NCBI GenBank assembly: GCA_028290345.1 | Contig: JAQGKB010000267.1 | Coordinates: 1 to 5,755, forward strand | DNA length: 5,755 nucleotides | Direction of reading: 5' to 3' | From: Hyphomicrobiales bacterium | Lineage (GTDB): Bacteria > Pseudomonadota > Alphaproteobacteria > Rhizobiales > Devosiaceae | Part shown: one piece after another, positions 1-5,745 of the stretch | Layout: each line of letters opens with the position of its first letter | Numbering within the stretch: the stretch's first letter is position 1 | The notes under the pieces: model-generated | What the model was told of the DNA's origin: nothing | What the model saw: only the letters and a program-made list of their open reading frames with translations | The model's database searches: none | Translations under genes and position numbers: made by a program

Positions 1-392
1 ACGTTCCAGCCGGCGCGGCCGCCGCTGATGTGGTCGATCGAGGCATAGCGCCGGGCCACGTGGTACGGTTCGTTGTACGTGGTCGACGAGGTGGCCACCA
101 AACCGATGTTGCGCGTCATCGGCGCAAGGGCCGCGAGGAGGGTGAGCGGCTCGAGTTCCACATTCTCGTGAGAGTGGCTGAGTGAACCGCGCGGCTCATC
201 CTTGGCGCGAATTGCGACGCCATCGGCGAGGAAAACCATGTCGAACTTCGCCCGCTCGGCGGCTTGGACCGCTTCAAGGAAGCAATTGAAATCCTCGGCG
301 CTGTCGGCGCGAGTCTCCGGATGACGCCAGGCAGCGGTGTGATAGCCAAGCCTTCGGATCGAAAGGCCGAGTTTCATCTGTCTGTTGCTCAT
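1..392 (-). CDS. FMNH2-dependent monooxygenase of the NtaA/SnaA/DszA family (LLM class), N-terminal part only
   Basis: Reading the minus strand from the ATG at 392 gives 130 open codons with no stop before the window edge, so the C-terminal two thirds or more is missing (family members are about 430-460 aa). The residues match the family start: an early beta strand (KLGLSI, about 7-12), the AWRHP motif at 21-25, FLADG at 55-59, EPLTLLAALA at 81-90, and the signature TTYNEPYHVARRYASIDHI followed by SGGRAGWN at 104-130. Known members (nitrilotriacetate, EDTA, dibenzothiophene-sulfone and S-alkyl-cysteine-type monooxygenases) are cytoplasmic. They take FMNH2 from a separate reductase and use O2 to break C-N or C-S bonds. 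The first ATG is preferred over the one at 377 because GGAG lies 11 nt upstream (404-407), while the second ATG has no clear ribosome site. The gene is divergent from the LysR gene. Family assignment is firm; the substrate is unknown. Confidence 0.93.
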   Translation of the reverse strand, partial: MSNRQMKLGLSIRRLGYHTAAWRHPETRADSAEDFNCFLEAVQAAERAKFDMVFLADGVAIRAKDEPRGSLSHSHENVELEPLTLLAALAPMTRNIGLVATSSTTYNEPYHVARRYASIDHISGGRAGWN

Positions 393-401
393 GGACGTCT
401 G

Positions 402-412
402 ATCTCCGAGAT
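402..412 (-). promoter_or_regulatory. Ribosome-binding site of the monooxygenase gene inside a short perfect dyad
   Basis: ATCTC-C-GAGAT is a perfect 5+1+5 inverted repeat. On the minus strand it contains GGAG (404-407), placed 11 nt before the ATG at 392. The ribosome site decides the start. The dyad may be chance, since the arms are only 5 bp and the loop of one base cannot form a hairpin. It would more likely be a protein-binding palindrome, if it is anything. Confidence 0.45.
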
Positions 413-512
413 GAGAAATTGAAATGTATTGGGCGGCCGCCGGTCGCCGAATGAGAACTGGAAACCTCGCCGGAGGGCGGCGCGATTGGATTGTGGAACA
501 GGTCTGCAGGAT

Positions 513-535
513 CTCCCGAATGGGCGAGACGGGAG
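513..535. promoter_or_regulatory. Inverted repeat CTCCCG-N11-CGGGAG, candidate operator
   Basis: Perfect 6-bp arms at 513-518 and 530-535 are separated by 11 bases, giving a dyad of 23 bp. It lies about 120-145 bp upstream of the monooxygenase start codon, a distance at which an activator site is plausible. LysR-type regulators often bind interrupted dyads of the T-N11-A kind; this one has the spacing but not the T/A ends. Binding is inference. Confidence 0.3.
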
Positions 536-542
536 CGGACCT

Positions 543-559
543 GCAAGGCTTGCGCAAGC
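543..559. promoter_or_regulatory. Two overlapping palindromes, GCAAGGCTTGC and GCTTGCGCAAGC
   Basis: Positions 543-553 read GCAAG-G-CTTGC and positions 548-559 read GCTTGCGCAAGC, a perfect 12-bp palindrome. The two share the CTTGC arm, so the segment is three alternating copies of a CAAG/CTTG half-site. With the neighbouring dyad at 513-535 it makes a symmetric cluster of about 50 bp, similar in size to the footprint of a LysR-type tetramer. The regulator that would bind is not known; the LysR product encoded at 893 is the obvious candidate. Confidence 0.35.
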
Positions 560-699
560 ATTCGGGGGTTTGGCGAAATTGAGTATATGCTTTTTTTGAA
601 AAGTAGAGTTTCTCGCACGACGTCAGCGGAGATTGGCCCGACGCCCAGGGTGGCCAGAGGCTGGCGAGCCGCGGGGGCGGGCGCTCCGGCGCATATGCC

Positions 700-728
700 T
701 TGACGATCCCTCGGGAAAATGACGGAAT
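700..728 (+). promoter_or_regulatory. Possible sigma-70 promoter of the LysR gene
   Basis: TTGACG at 700-705 matches the -35 consensus at five of six bases. Seventeen bases later CGGAAT at 723-728 matches the -10 consensus at only three of six. Alphaproteobacterial promoters often keep a good -35 and a poor -10, so this is plausible. It would give a 5' leader of roughly 155 nt before the TTG start at 893. It has not been tested against other candidates by scoring. Confidence 0.3.
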
Positions 729-876
729 GGCATGGAGCCTGCGGCGAGGTTGCAGTTGCTCCGCCCTCGGCACATCCCTCGGAGCTGTTGAGCTTTTGCG
801 CTGCCGCCTCCTTTGAGTAATGCCACCGGAACGCGGACCGGCTGGCAAATGAGGAACAGCTCGCCGATGTATCGAC

Positions 877-880
877 GGAG
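877..880 (+). promoter_or_regulatory. Ribosome-binding site supporting the TTG start of the LysR gene
   Basis: GGAG lies 12 nt before the TTG at 893. An in-frame TGA at 887-889 sits just before that codon, so no upstream start can serve the protein. The spacing is on the long side, which together with the TTG would suggest modest translation. Confidence 0.5.
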
Positions 881-892
881 AAGCGGTGAAAG

Positions 893-1837
893 TTGAATAA
901 ATTCCAAGATATACTGGCGTTTGTGAGGGTCGCCGAACTCGGTAGCTTTACAACCGCCGCCCGCGCGCTATCGATCTCCACCTCCGCAGTGACAAAGAGC
1001 ATAAATCGGGTCGAGGGCGACCTTGGCGTGCAGTTGTTGCACCGCACCACACGTCAGATGCACCTCACGGACTACGGCCGCGAGTACTTCGAGCGCTGCA
1101 CGGGTATTCTCGGGGACTTGGATGCCGCCGAGGCCGAGATAAGGAAAACCCAAACCGAACTATCCGGCATGGTGAAGATTTCCGTCACCCCCTCGTTCGG
1201 ACGGAAAACGCTTATCCCCGCACTCAATGAATTCTACCGGCGGTACCCGAAGCTGGTGCTCGAATTATCCCTCAAGGTCCGGAGCGCCAACCCCGTCGAG
1301 GGCGGCTTCGACCTTGCGGTACACGCGGGCAGGCTGGCGGATTCGGGCCTCGTCACCCGGAGCCTGATCAAAGGACCACGCAAGACCGTCGCTTCGCCGG
1401 CCTATCTGGAAAGGATGGGCATTCCCAAGCAGCCCAAAGATCTCATAGGCCACAATTGCATCGTCGGCACCTTTGGCGCGGCGAGCCCGTTCGGTCCCGG
1501 CTGGTTGTTTCGGGATGCGTCAGGCCGCGAGGAAGTGGTTCGCGTTTCGGGATCGCTCGGGGTTGATAGCGGTGACGTGCTCCGCGAGGCCGCCTTGGCC
1601 GGCATCGGCATTGCACAGGCGACGTACTGGCTGTTTCAGGAAGAGATCCAGAACGGCAAGCTGGTGCCGCTCCTTGAAAACTATGAGATCGAGGCCGAGC
1701 CGATATCGATCGTTTTTCCGGCGCACCGGCATGTACCCGCCAAGGTGAGGGCGGTGGTCGATTACCTCCTGGAGATCACCGCACCTTCAAATAAGCCGGC
1801 GAGTCCTGGACCGGGGCCCGACGAGTTGAACCCTTAG
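893..1837 (+). CDS. LysR-type transcriptional regulator (CrgA/DmlR-like clade)
   Basis: The product is 314 aa, a normal size for the family. Residues 1-60 form the N-terminal winged helix-turn-helix: FQDILAFVRVAELGSFTTAAR, then a recognition segment with STSAVTKSINRVE and GVQLLHRTTR. A linker helix follows (about 62-91), then the periplasmic-binding-like effector domain from about 92 to 297, with GMVKISVTPSFGR, DLAVHAGRL at 140-148, YLERMGIPKQPKDLIGHNC and the late motif LAGIGIAQATYWLF. The last 17 residues, rich in Pro and Gly, are probably disordered. The start is TTG: an in-frame stop lies six bases before it, and the family's usual N-terminus aligns exactly with it. Such proteins bind as tetramers near divergent promoters and respond to a small inducer. 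Its position between the monooxygenase and the importer operon suggests that it controls one or both (inference). The inducer is unknown. Confidence 0.95.
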   Translation: MNKFQDILAFVRVAELGSFTTAARALSISTSAVTKSINRVEGDLGVQLLHRTTRQMHLTDYGREYFERCTGILGDLDAAEAEIRKTQTELSGMVKISVTPSFGRKTLIPALNEFYRRYPKLVLELSLKVRSANPVEGGFDLAVHAGRLADSGLVTRSLIKGPRKTVASPAYLERMGIPKQPKDLIGHNCIVGTFGAASPFGPGWLFRDASGREEVVRVSGSLGVDSGDVLREAALAGIGIAQATYWLFQEEIQNGKLVPLLENYEIEAEPISIVFPAHRHVPAKVRAVVDYLLEITAPSNKPASPGPGPDELNP

Positions 1838-1870
1838 AAGTCAAAACAGATTGCTGCTGCTGTGGAAACT

Positions 1871-1894
1871 GCCGGACCTTGCATGCCCTCCGGC
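1871..1894 (+). terminator. Weak stem-loop after the LysR gene, possible terminator
   Basis: GCCGGA at 1871-1876 can pair with TCCGGC at 1889-1894 across a 12-base loop that itself contains the palindrome GCATGC. It begins 33 bases after the LysR stop codon. There is no run of T after it, so it is not a standard intrinsic terminator; a Rho-dependent or mRNA-stabilising role is equally possible, and it may be chance. Confidence 0.2.
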
Positions 1895-2101
1895 CCGCTT
1901 GTGCATCCCGCGGTGCGATTTCGGCAATTTCCTGTGTTTTGCGCGTTTTCGCTCCAATGCGCACACTTATGATGCACGCGCCTAATGTGGATAGAAATTT
2001 CGCTAAGAAAACAACGTGCGTTGATAACCACAACGGGCCGCAAGACTGTGTCCGTGCCCAGTTTTACAGCAGCTTCTTGAGCGGGGTGGGTTTTTTTCTT
2101 T

Positions 2102-2120
2102 TGGAAAGGCACTATTTCCA
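2102..2120. promoter_or_regulatory. Dyad TGGAAA-N7-TTTCCA upstream of the importer operon
   Basis: Perfect 6-bp arms at 2102-2107 and 2115-2120 enclose seven bases, a 19-bp interrupted palindrome in the AT-rich part of the gap. The size fits a dimer-binding operator. No regulator family can be named from the motif alone. Confidence 0.3.
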
Positions 2121-2165
2121 TAAGGGCCACTTCCCATCCCCGGTTTTGCGCCGAACAGTGGCGAA

Positions 2166-2393
2166 ATGAAGCAGGCACTCCCGACCGTTTGCGGCCGAAC
2201 GCGTCGCCGGAAAATCAGCAAAATCCTCTACGGCATCGAGATGTTTCTTGGTGCCGCCGGCCAGCTACCTGACACCGAAAGCAAGGACGCGACCTACCGA
2301 TACTATCACCGCCCGGGCCACTCGACGCCGACATCAGGCTCTGCCGCTGACGAGGTGCAATGTTATGAAATGCGCAAGAAAGGTTTTCCATGA
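2166..2393 (+). CDS. Doubtful small ORF, 75 aa, overlapping the binding-protein start
   Basis: An ATG at 2166 opens 75 codons that end in a TGA sharing ATGA with the start codon of the substrate-binding protein. That arrangement is typical of translational coupling and is the only strong argument in its favour. Against it, there is no clear ribosome site before the ATG, the third-position G/C preference is weaker than in the neighbouring genes and fades toward the end, and the product (basic N-terminus, then a polar Ser/Gly/Asp-rich tail) resembles no family I recognise. It has no membrane segment or signal peptide. It could also be a leader ORF or simply an open frame in the 5' untranslated region. 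I would not annotate it without conservation or ribosome-profiling data. Confidence 0.2.
   Translation: MKQALPTVCGRTRRRKISKILYGIEMFLGAAGQLPDTESKDATYRYYHRPGHSTPTSGSAADEVQCYEMRKKGFP
2376..2383 (+). promoter_or_regulatory. Ribosome-binding site of the substrate-binding protein gene
   Basis: AAGAAAGG ends 6 nt before the ATG at 2390 and is purine-rich with a core AAGG. It fixes the start at the codon that begins the predicted signal peptide. Confidence 0.6.
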
Positions 2394-3913
2394 GACGACA
2401 GTTTAGAGCCGCCATCGTTGGCCTTGTGTTCAGTACCGCCACATTTGCCGGACTTTTGTCCCCGACGTTTGCTCAAGATGCGAACACCATCACCATAGCT
2501 CAGCAAGTCGATGCGCTGACCATGGATCCGGCCAAGCATTCGTCTTTGCCCACCGCCAATATCCTGTTCCAGATCTACGAAGCGCTGGTGACAAAGAATG
2601 CGGCCGGCGATTTTGTGCCGGACCTGGCGAAGGAATGGAGCAATCCGGACTCCCTCACCTGGCGGTTCAAGCTGCGCCAAGGCGTCAAGTTCCAGAATGG
2701 CGAAGCGTTCAACGCCAATGCCGTGAAATTCACCTTTGATCGGGCGCTCGATCCCAAGTTCAAGGCACCGTACTTTTCGCGCATCTCGGCGATCAAGTCG
2801 GTCAATATCGTTGACGACTACACTGTCGACTTCAAGACGGCGGCGCCATTTCCAACCATGCTGTCGTCGCTCTACGAAGCCTCCTTTGCCGCGATGATCG
2901 TGCCGCCCAAGTACATTGCCGACAACGGGCCGGATATCCTGGCCACCAAACCAATCGGAACCGGACCCTACAAATTCGTCGAATGGCGCAAGGACGATCA
3001 GATCGTTCTGGAAGCCAATCCCGACTACTGGGGTGGCGCGCCGGCAATCAAGAAAGTGATCTTCCGCCCGATCAAGGAAGTGCGCACGCGCATCGCCGAG
3101 CTACAGAGCGGGGGAGCCGATATCGCCGTCGATATCCCGCCCGAGGACGTAGCGGGACTGCAGGGCGGCAGCACCAAGGTTGCTTCCATTGGCAGCGACA
3201 TGGTCTACTTTTTTGCCTTCAATACCATCGAGAAGGGGCCGCTGCAGAACAAGCTGGTTCGGCAGGCTTTGAACTACGCCATCGATGTCGATGCCATTCG
3301 GCAGGCTATTCTGGGCGGAATGGGTACGGACGTGGCCTTGACCCTGCCGGCATCGTCCTTCGGTTACGACCCGGCTTGGAAGCCCTATCCCTATGATCCC
3401 GCAAAGGCCAAGGCCTTGCTGGCCGAGGCCGGCTATCCCAACGGTTTCACCATCCCGCTCACTGCTCGTTCAGGACGCTACCTCAAAGATCGTGAGATCA
3501 TGGAAGCGAGCATTGGTTATCTCGCCGATGTCGGGATCAAGGTCGAACCCAACTATCTTGAACCGGGCGTCTGGGCGACGGTTTCTGAAGCCAAGGGCCG
3601 CAAGGGCATCATTTTCCCGGGCTGGAGCGGGCTCGATCCGGACCTGGTCTGGTATCCCATCCTCTACACCGGCCAATATCAGAGCTATTATTCCAATCCT
3701 GAACTCGACAAGTTGCTCGACGCTGGTCGCGCCACCCTCGACGCCAACCAACGCAAGGGAATCTATGAAAAGGCCGCCGCCATACTGAAGGAAGATGCCC
3801 CTCAGCTGCCGCTGGTACAGCCGCCGCTGATTTATGGCCTGAGTGCCCGTCTGATCTGGCAGCCTCGCGCCGATAGCTTCATCGATCTGCGGCACGCTTC
3901 GCTTCAGAAATAA
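2390..3913 (+). CDS. Periplasmic substrate-binding protein of a dipeptide/nickel-type ABC importer (SBP family 5)
   Basis: The product is 507 aa, the usual size for DppA/OppA/NikA-like proteins. Residues 1-28 form a signal peptide: a basic start (MRRQFR), a hydrophobic core, and TFA before Gln29 as the likely cleavage site. There is no lipobox cysteine, so the mature protein should be free in the periplasm. The mature part shows the family landmarks in order: LTMDPAKHSS and ILFQIYEALV near the N-terminus, LAKEWS with WRFKLRQGVKFQNGE, the signature GTGPYKF at 190-196 with NPDYWGG at 210-216, VRQALNYAID at 290-299, and a GWSG-L-DPD segment with D416-P-D418 in the C-terminal lobe, where DppA keeps a similar DPD. 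It captures the solute and delivers it to the two permeases encoded just downstream. Peptides, metal chelates, opines or chelators are all possible ligands; the sequence does not say which. Confidence 0.95.
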   Translation: MRRQFRAAIVGLVFSTATFAGLLSPTFAQDANTITIAQQVDALTMDPAKHSSLPTANILFQIYEALVTKNAAGDFVPDLAKEWSNPDSLTWRFKLRQGVKFQNGEAFNANAVKFTFDRALDPKFKAPYFSRISAIKSVNIVDDYTVDFKTAAPFPTMLSSLYEASFAAMIVPPKYIADNGPDILATKPIGTGPYKFVEWRKDDQIVLEANPDYWGGAPAIKKVIFRPIKEVRTRIAELQSGGADIAVDIPPEDVAGLQGGSTKVASIGSDMVYFFAFNTIEKGPLQNKLVRQALNYAIDVDAIRQAILGGMGTDVALTLPASSFGYDPAWKPYPYDPAKAKALLAEAGYPNGFTIPLTARSGRYLKDREIMEASIGYLADVGIKVEPNYLEPGVWATVSEAKGRKGIIFPGWSGLDPDLVWYPILYTGQYQSYYSNPELDKLLDAGRATLDANQRKGIYEKAAAILKEDAPQLPLVQPPLIYGLSARLIWQPRADSFIDLRHASLQK

Positions 3914-3934
3914 AAGTCCGCTTGGAACCCATCA

Positions 3935-4855
3935 ATGGTCGGTTATCTGCTCTCGCGGTTGCTCTACGCCTTCGTGGTTGTGTTGGGCGTGTCGGTTGCC
4001 GTGTTCTTCCTAATCCGGATAGGCGGTGACCCCTCGGCACTGTTCCTTCCGCCCCAGGCGACGTTGGAAGAGATTGCCAGGTTCCGCACATTGATGGGTT
4101 TCGATCGGCCACTGATCGTGCAGTATTTCGATTTCGTTGGGCACCTGCTGCATGGCGACTTCGGGCGGTCACTACGCTACGACCAGCCCGCCATGCAACT
4201 GGTGCTCGAACGAATGCCGGCGACCCTGCAACTCAGCGGCATCGCGCTCTTGCTGTCGCTGCTGTTTGCCGTGCCGCTGGCCATTCTGGCGGCGATCAAT
4301 CGCGGCTCGCTCCTTGACCGCTCAGGGCTGGTTTTCTCCCTGATCGGCCAAAGCTTTCCCACCTTTTGGCTCGCGATCATGTTCATTCTGATCTTCTCGG
4401 AAAAGCTGCATTGGTTGCCCCCGTCGGGTCGCAATGGTTGGCAGACCATGGTGATGCCCTCCGTTACGCTCGCCGCCTATTCGACCGCGATCATAACCCG
4501 GCTGCTCCGCTCGAGCATGATCGAGGTGCTGCAGTCGGACTATATCCGCACGGCAAGAGGCAAGGGCGTCGATGATTTCGGCGTGGTCTTCCGGCACGCG
4601 CTACGCAACGCGGCGATCCCAACCTTGACCGTCATCGGCCTGCAGGTTGGAGCGCTATTGGGCGGCGCGGTCATCACCGAACAGATATTTGCCTATCCCG
4701 GAGTAGGGCGCCTGGCGGTCGAATCGATCGCCAATCGCGATTTCACCGTCATTCAGGCCTTCGTTCTCCTGATGGCGGTGCTCATCGTTGCCATCAATTT
4801 GGCTGTCGACGCGTGCTACGGCCTGCTCGACCCGCGGCTGAGGAAGCGCGGCTGA
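3935..4855 (+). CDS. ABC importer permease, DppB-like
   Basis: The product is 306 aa. The N-terminal membrane segment (about 9-28) is followed by a periplasmic part with MGFDRPLIVQY and GDFGRSLRY, as in DppB/NikB/GsiC. Five more hydrophobic segments lie at about 98-121, 131-155, 172-191, 228-250 and 272-292. The cytoplasmic coupling loop that contacts the ATPase (EAA motif) spans about 203-229, from YIRTARGKG through HALRNAAIP. The family end LDPRLR is present at 298-303. The start at 3935 has GGAA seven bases upstream (3924-3927). The gene follows the binding-protein stop by 21 bases with no terminator between, so the two are co-transcribed. It should form a heterodimeric inner-membrane channel with the next gene product. 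Confidence 0.95.
   Translation: MVGYLLSRLLYAFVVVLGVSVAVFFLIRIGGDPSALFLPPQATLEEIARFRTLMGFDRPLIVQYFDFVGHLLHGDFGRSLRYDQPAMQLVLERMPATLQLSGIALLLSLLFAVPLAILAAINRGSLLDRSGLVFSLIGQSFPTFWLAIMFILIFSEKLHWLPPSGRNGWQTMVMPSVTLAAYSTAIITRLLRSSMIEVLQSDYIRTARGKGVDDFGVVFRHALRNAAIPTLTVIGLQVGALLGGAVITEQIFAYPGVGRLAVESIANRDFTVIQAFVLLMAVLIVAINLAVDACYGLLDPRLRKRG
4840..4845 (+). promoter_or_regulatory. Ribosome-binding site fixing the start of the second permease
   Basis: GAGGAA ends 9 nt before the ATG at 4855, inside the last codons of the first permease. It selects this ATG over the in-frame ATG at 4813, which would add 14 residues unlike the family N-terminus and increase the gene overlap. Confidence 0.7.
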
Positions 4856-5706
4856 TGACTTTTCTTCAACGTTTCCTGCGCAGCAAGTTGGCACAGTTTG
4901 GCCTAGCGGTCGTGCTCATCATCATCATTGCCGCGCTTTTCGGTCGCTGGTTCACCCCCTATGATCCCGCAGCCCAGAACATCATGAACCGGCTGCATGC
5001 GCCGCTAAGCGCGGGCAGGGGCGGTTGGCACCTGCTCGGCACCGATGCGCTCGGGCGGGACATCTTCAGCCGCCTGATCATCGGCGCGCAGGTCTCGCTG
5101 TTGGTTGGGGTGGCTTCCGTTGTCGTCTCCGGCATCGTTGGCGTTACGCTTGGCATCCTCGCCGGCTATGAGGATCGCTATCTCGGGCGCTTCCTGATGG
5201 CACTCACCGACATTCAGCTGGCGATCCCCTTTCTCGTTCTCGCGCTGGCGGTAGTGGCCGTCCTGGGGCCAAGCCTCTGGAATCTTATCATGGTTCTGGG
5301 CCTGACCAATTGGGTGCAATACGCCCGGATCGTGCGCGCCGAGTGCCTGGTGTTGCGCGACCGCGAGTATGTGCAGGCGGCACGGGCGCTGGGCGCCTCG
5401 ACGCCCCGCATTCTGCTGCGCCATCTGCTGCCCAACATCATGTCCTCCGTGATCGTCATCTCCAGCCTGCTGGTCGCCAAGATGATCCTGTTCGAATCTT
5501 CACTGAGCTTTCTGGGCCTCGGTGTCCCTCCTGATATCCCGACCTGGGGCGCGATGATTTCGGACGGGCGCGACTACATCGCCAATGGCTGGTGGGTTGC
5601 CGCCGTGCCCGGCATCGCCATCTTCATCACCGTCGTCAGCATCAATCTGGTCGGAGATCGCCTGCGGGACATGCTCGATCCACGCCTCAAGCAACTGGAA
5701 AATTGA
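4855..5706 (+). CDS. ABC importer permease, DppC-like
   Basis: The product is 283 aa when started at 4855. After a short basic N-terminus comes the first membrane segment (about 14-31), then FTPYDPAAQN and the signature GTDALGRDIFSRL at 62-74, typical of DppC/OppC/NikC. Further hydrophobic segments lie at about 79-103, 113-137, 142-160, 195-215 and 250-268. The EAA coupling loop spans about 171-194, with EYVQAARALGAS and LLRHLLPN, and the family motif SLSFLGLGVPPDIPTWG lies at 216-232. The C-terminus is LDPRLKQLEN. Stop and start codons overlap as TGATG at 4853-4857, so translation is probably coupled to the DppB-like gene to give equal amounts. The only doubt is the start; a longer form from 4813 is open but less likely. 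Confidence 0.95.
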   Translation: MTFLQRFLRSKLAQFGLAVVLIIIIAALFGRWFTPYDPAAQNIMNRLHAPLSAGRGGWHLLGTDALGRDIFSRLIIGAQVSLLVGVASVVVSGIVGVTLGILAGYEDRYLGRFLMALTDIQLAIPFLVLALAVVAVLGPSLWNLIMVLGLTNWVQYARIVRAECLVLRDREYVQAARALGASTPRILLRHLLPNIMSSVIVISSLLVAKMILFESSLSFLGLGVPPDIPTWGAMISDGRDYIANGWWVAAVPGIAIFITVVSINLVGDRLRDMLDPRLKQLEN

Positions 5707-5734
5707 CATGGGGATCACCCGAGCCAAGCCTCCC

Positions 5735-5738
5735 GGAG
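5735..5738 (+). promoter_or_regulatory. Ribosome-binding site of the gene that leaves the window
   Basis: GGAG lies 7 nt before the ATG at 5746. An earlier ATG at 5708 opens only 13 codons and has no such site, so 5746 is the more likely start of the next gene. Confidence 0.5.
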
Positions 5739-5745
5739 TGTGCCG

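Larger units (their letters stand above)
393..892. other. Divergent intergenic control region, no convincing gene
   Basis: About 500 bp separate the divergent starts of the monooxygenase and the LysR gene. Open frames cross it on both strands, but none has a recognisable protein, a good ribosome site or a consistent coding pattern. One is a 70-codon frame from a TTG at 491. Another is a long minus-strand frame that continues into the LysR gene and so would be antisense to it. Visible contents are inverted repeats at 513-535 and 543-559, an AT-rich patch at 575-612 with a run of seven T, and a possible LysR promoter near 700. The length is greater than the 100-200 bp usual between a LysR gene and its divergent target, so a small RNA, a long leader or a decayed gene is possible. 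Confidence 0.7.
1838..2389. other. Long intergenic region upstream of the importer operon
   Basis: Some 550 bp lie between the LysR stop and the binding-protein start. The middle (about 1920-2130) is visibly richer in A and T than the flanks, as expected for a promoter region, and the operon promoter should lie here. A -10-like TATGAT occurs at 1968-1973, with only a poor -35 (TTTTCG) 16 bases upstream. A TTGATA at 2021-2026 has no good -10 partner. Other contents are a weak stem-loop just after the LysR gene, the 8-bp palindrome GAAATTTC at 1994-2001, a dyad at 2102-2120, and a run of T at 2091-2101 without a strong hairpin before it. Apart from the doubtful frame at 2166-2393, no open frame here looks coding. 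Confidence 0.65.

Noticed and set aside
491..703. Plus-strand 70-codon frame starting with TTG in the divergent gap
   Set aside because: There is no ribosome site and no recognisable protein, and it covers the candidate operators. Its Arg/Ala/Gly-rich product is typical of a random GC-rich frame.
274..1050. Minus-strand open frame of 258 codons across the monooxygenase start, the gap and the LysR N-terminus
   Set aside because: It is antisense to the LysR helix-turn-helix region and overlaps the real monooxygenase frame. Its product is Ser/Arg/Ala-rich without any family motif, as expected from shadow frames in GC-rich DNA.
2091..2102. T-rich run as an intrinsic terminator
   Set aside because: The bases before it form only a four-pair CCCA/TGGG stem with a very large loop. 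It is also far from the LysR stop, so it is not a credible terminator.
1834..2178. Minus-strand 114-codon frame covering much of the second gap
   Set aside because: It shows no family similarity, overlaps the end of the LysR gene, and has an irregular composition with scattered Cys and His. It is probably chance.
2390..2473. Possible Tat signal in the binding protein (RRQF near the start)
   Set aside because: The RR pair is at residues 2-3 and the following residues do not match the S/T-R-R-x-F-L-K pattern. A normal Sec signal peptide explains the sequence better, though a prediction tool could settle it.
2983..3396. Out-of-frame plus-strand ORF inside the binding-protein gene
   Set aside because: It lies wholly within a well-supported gene in another frame and has no family match.
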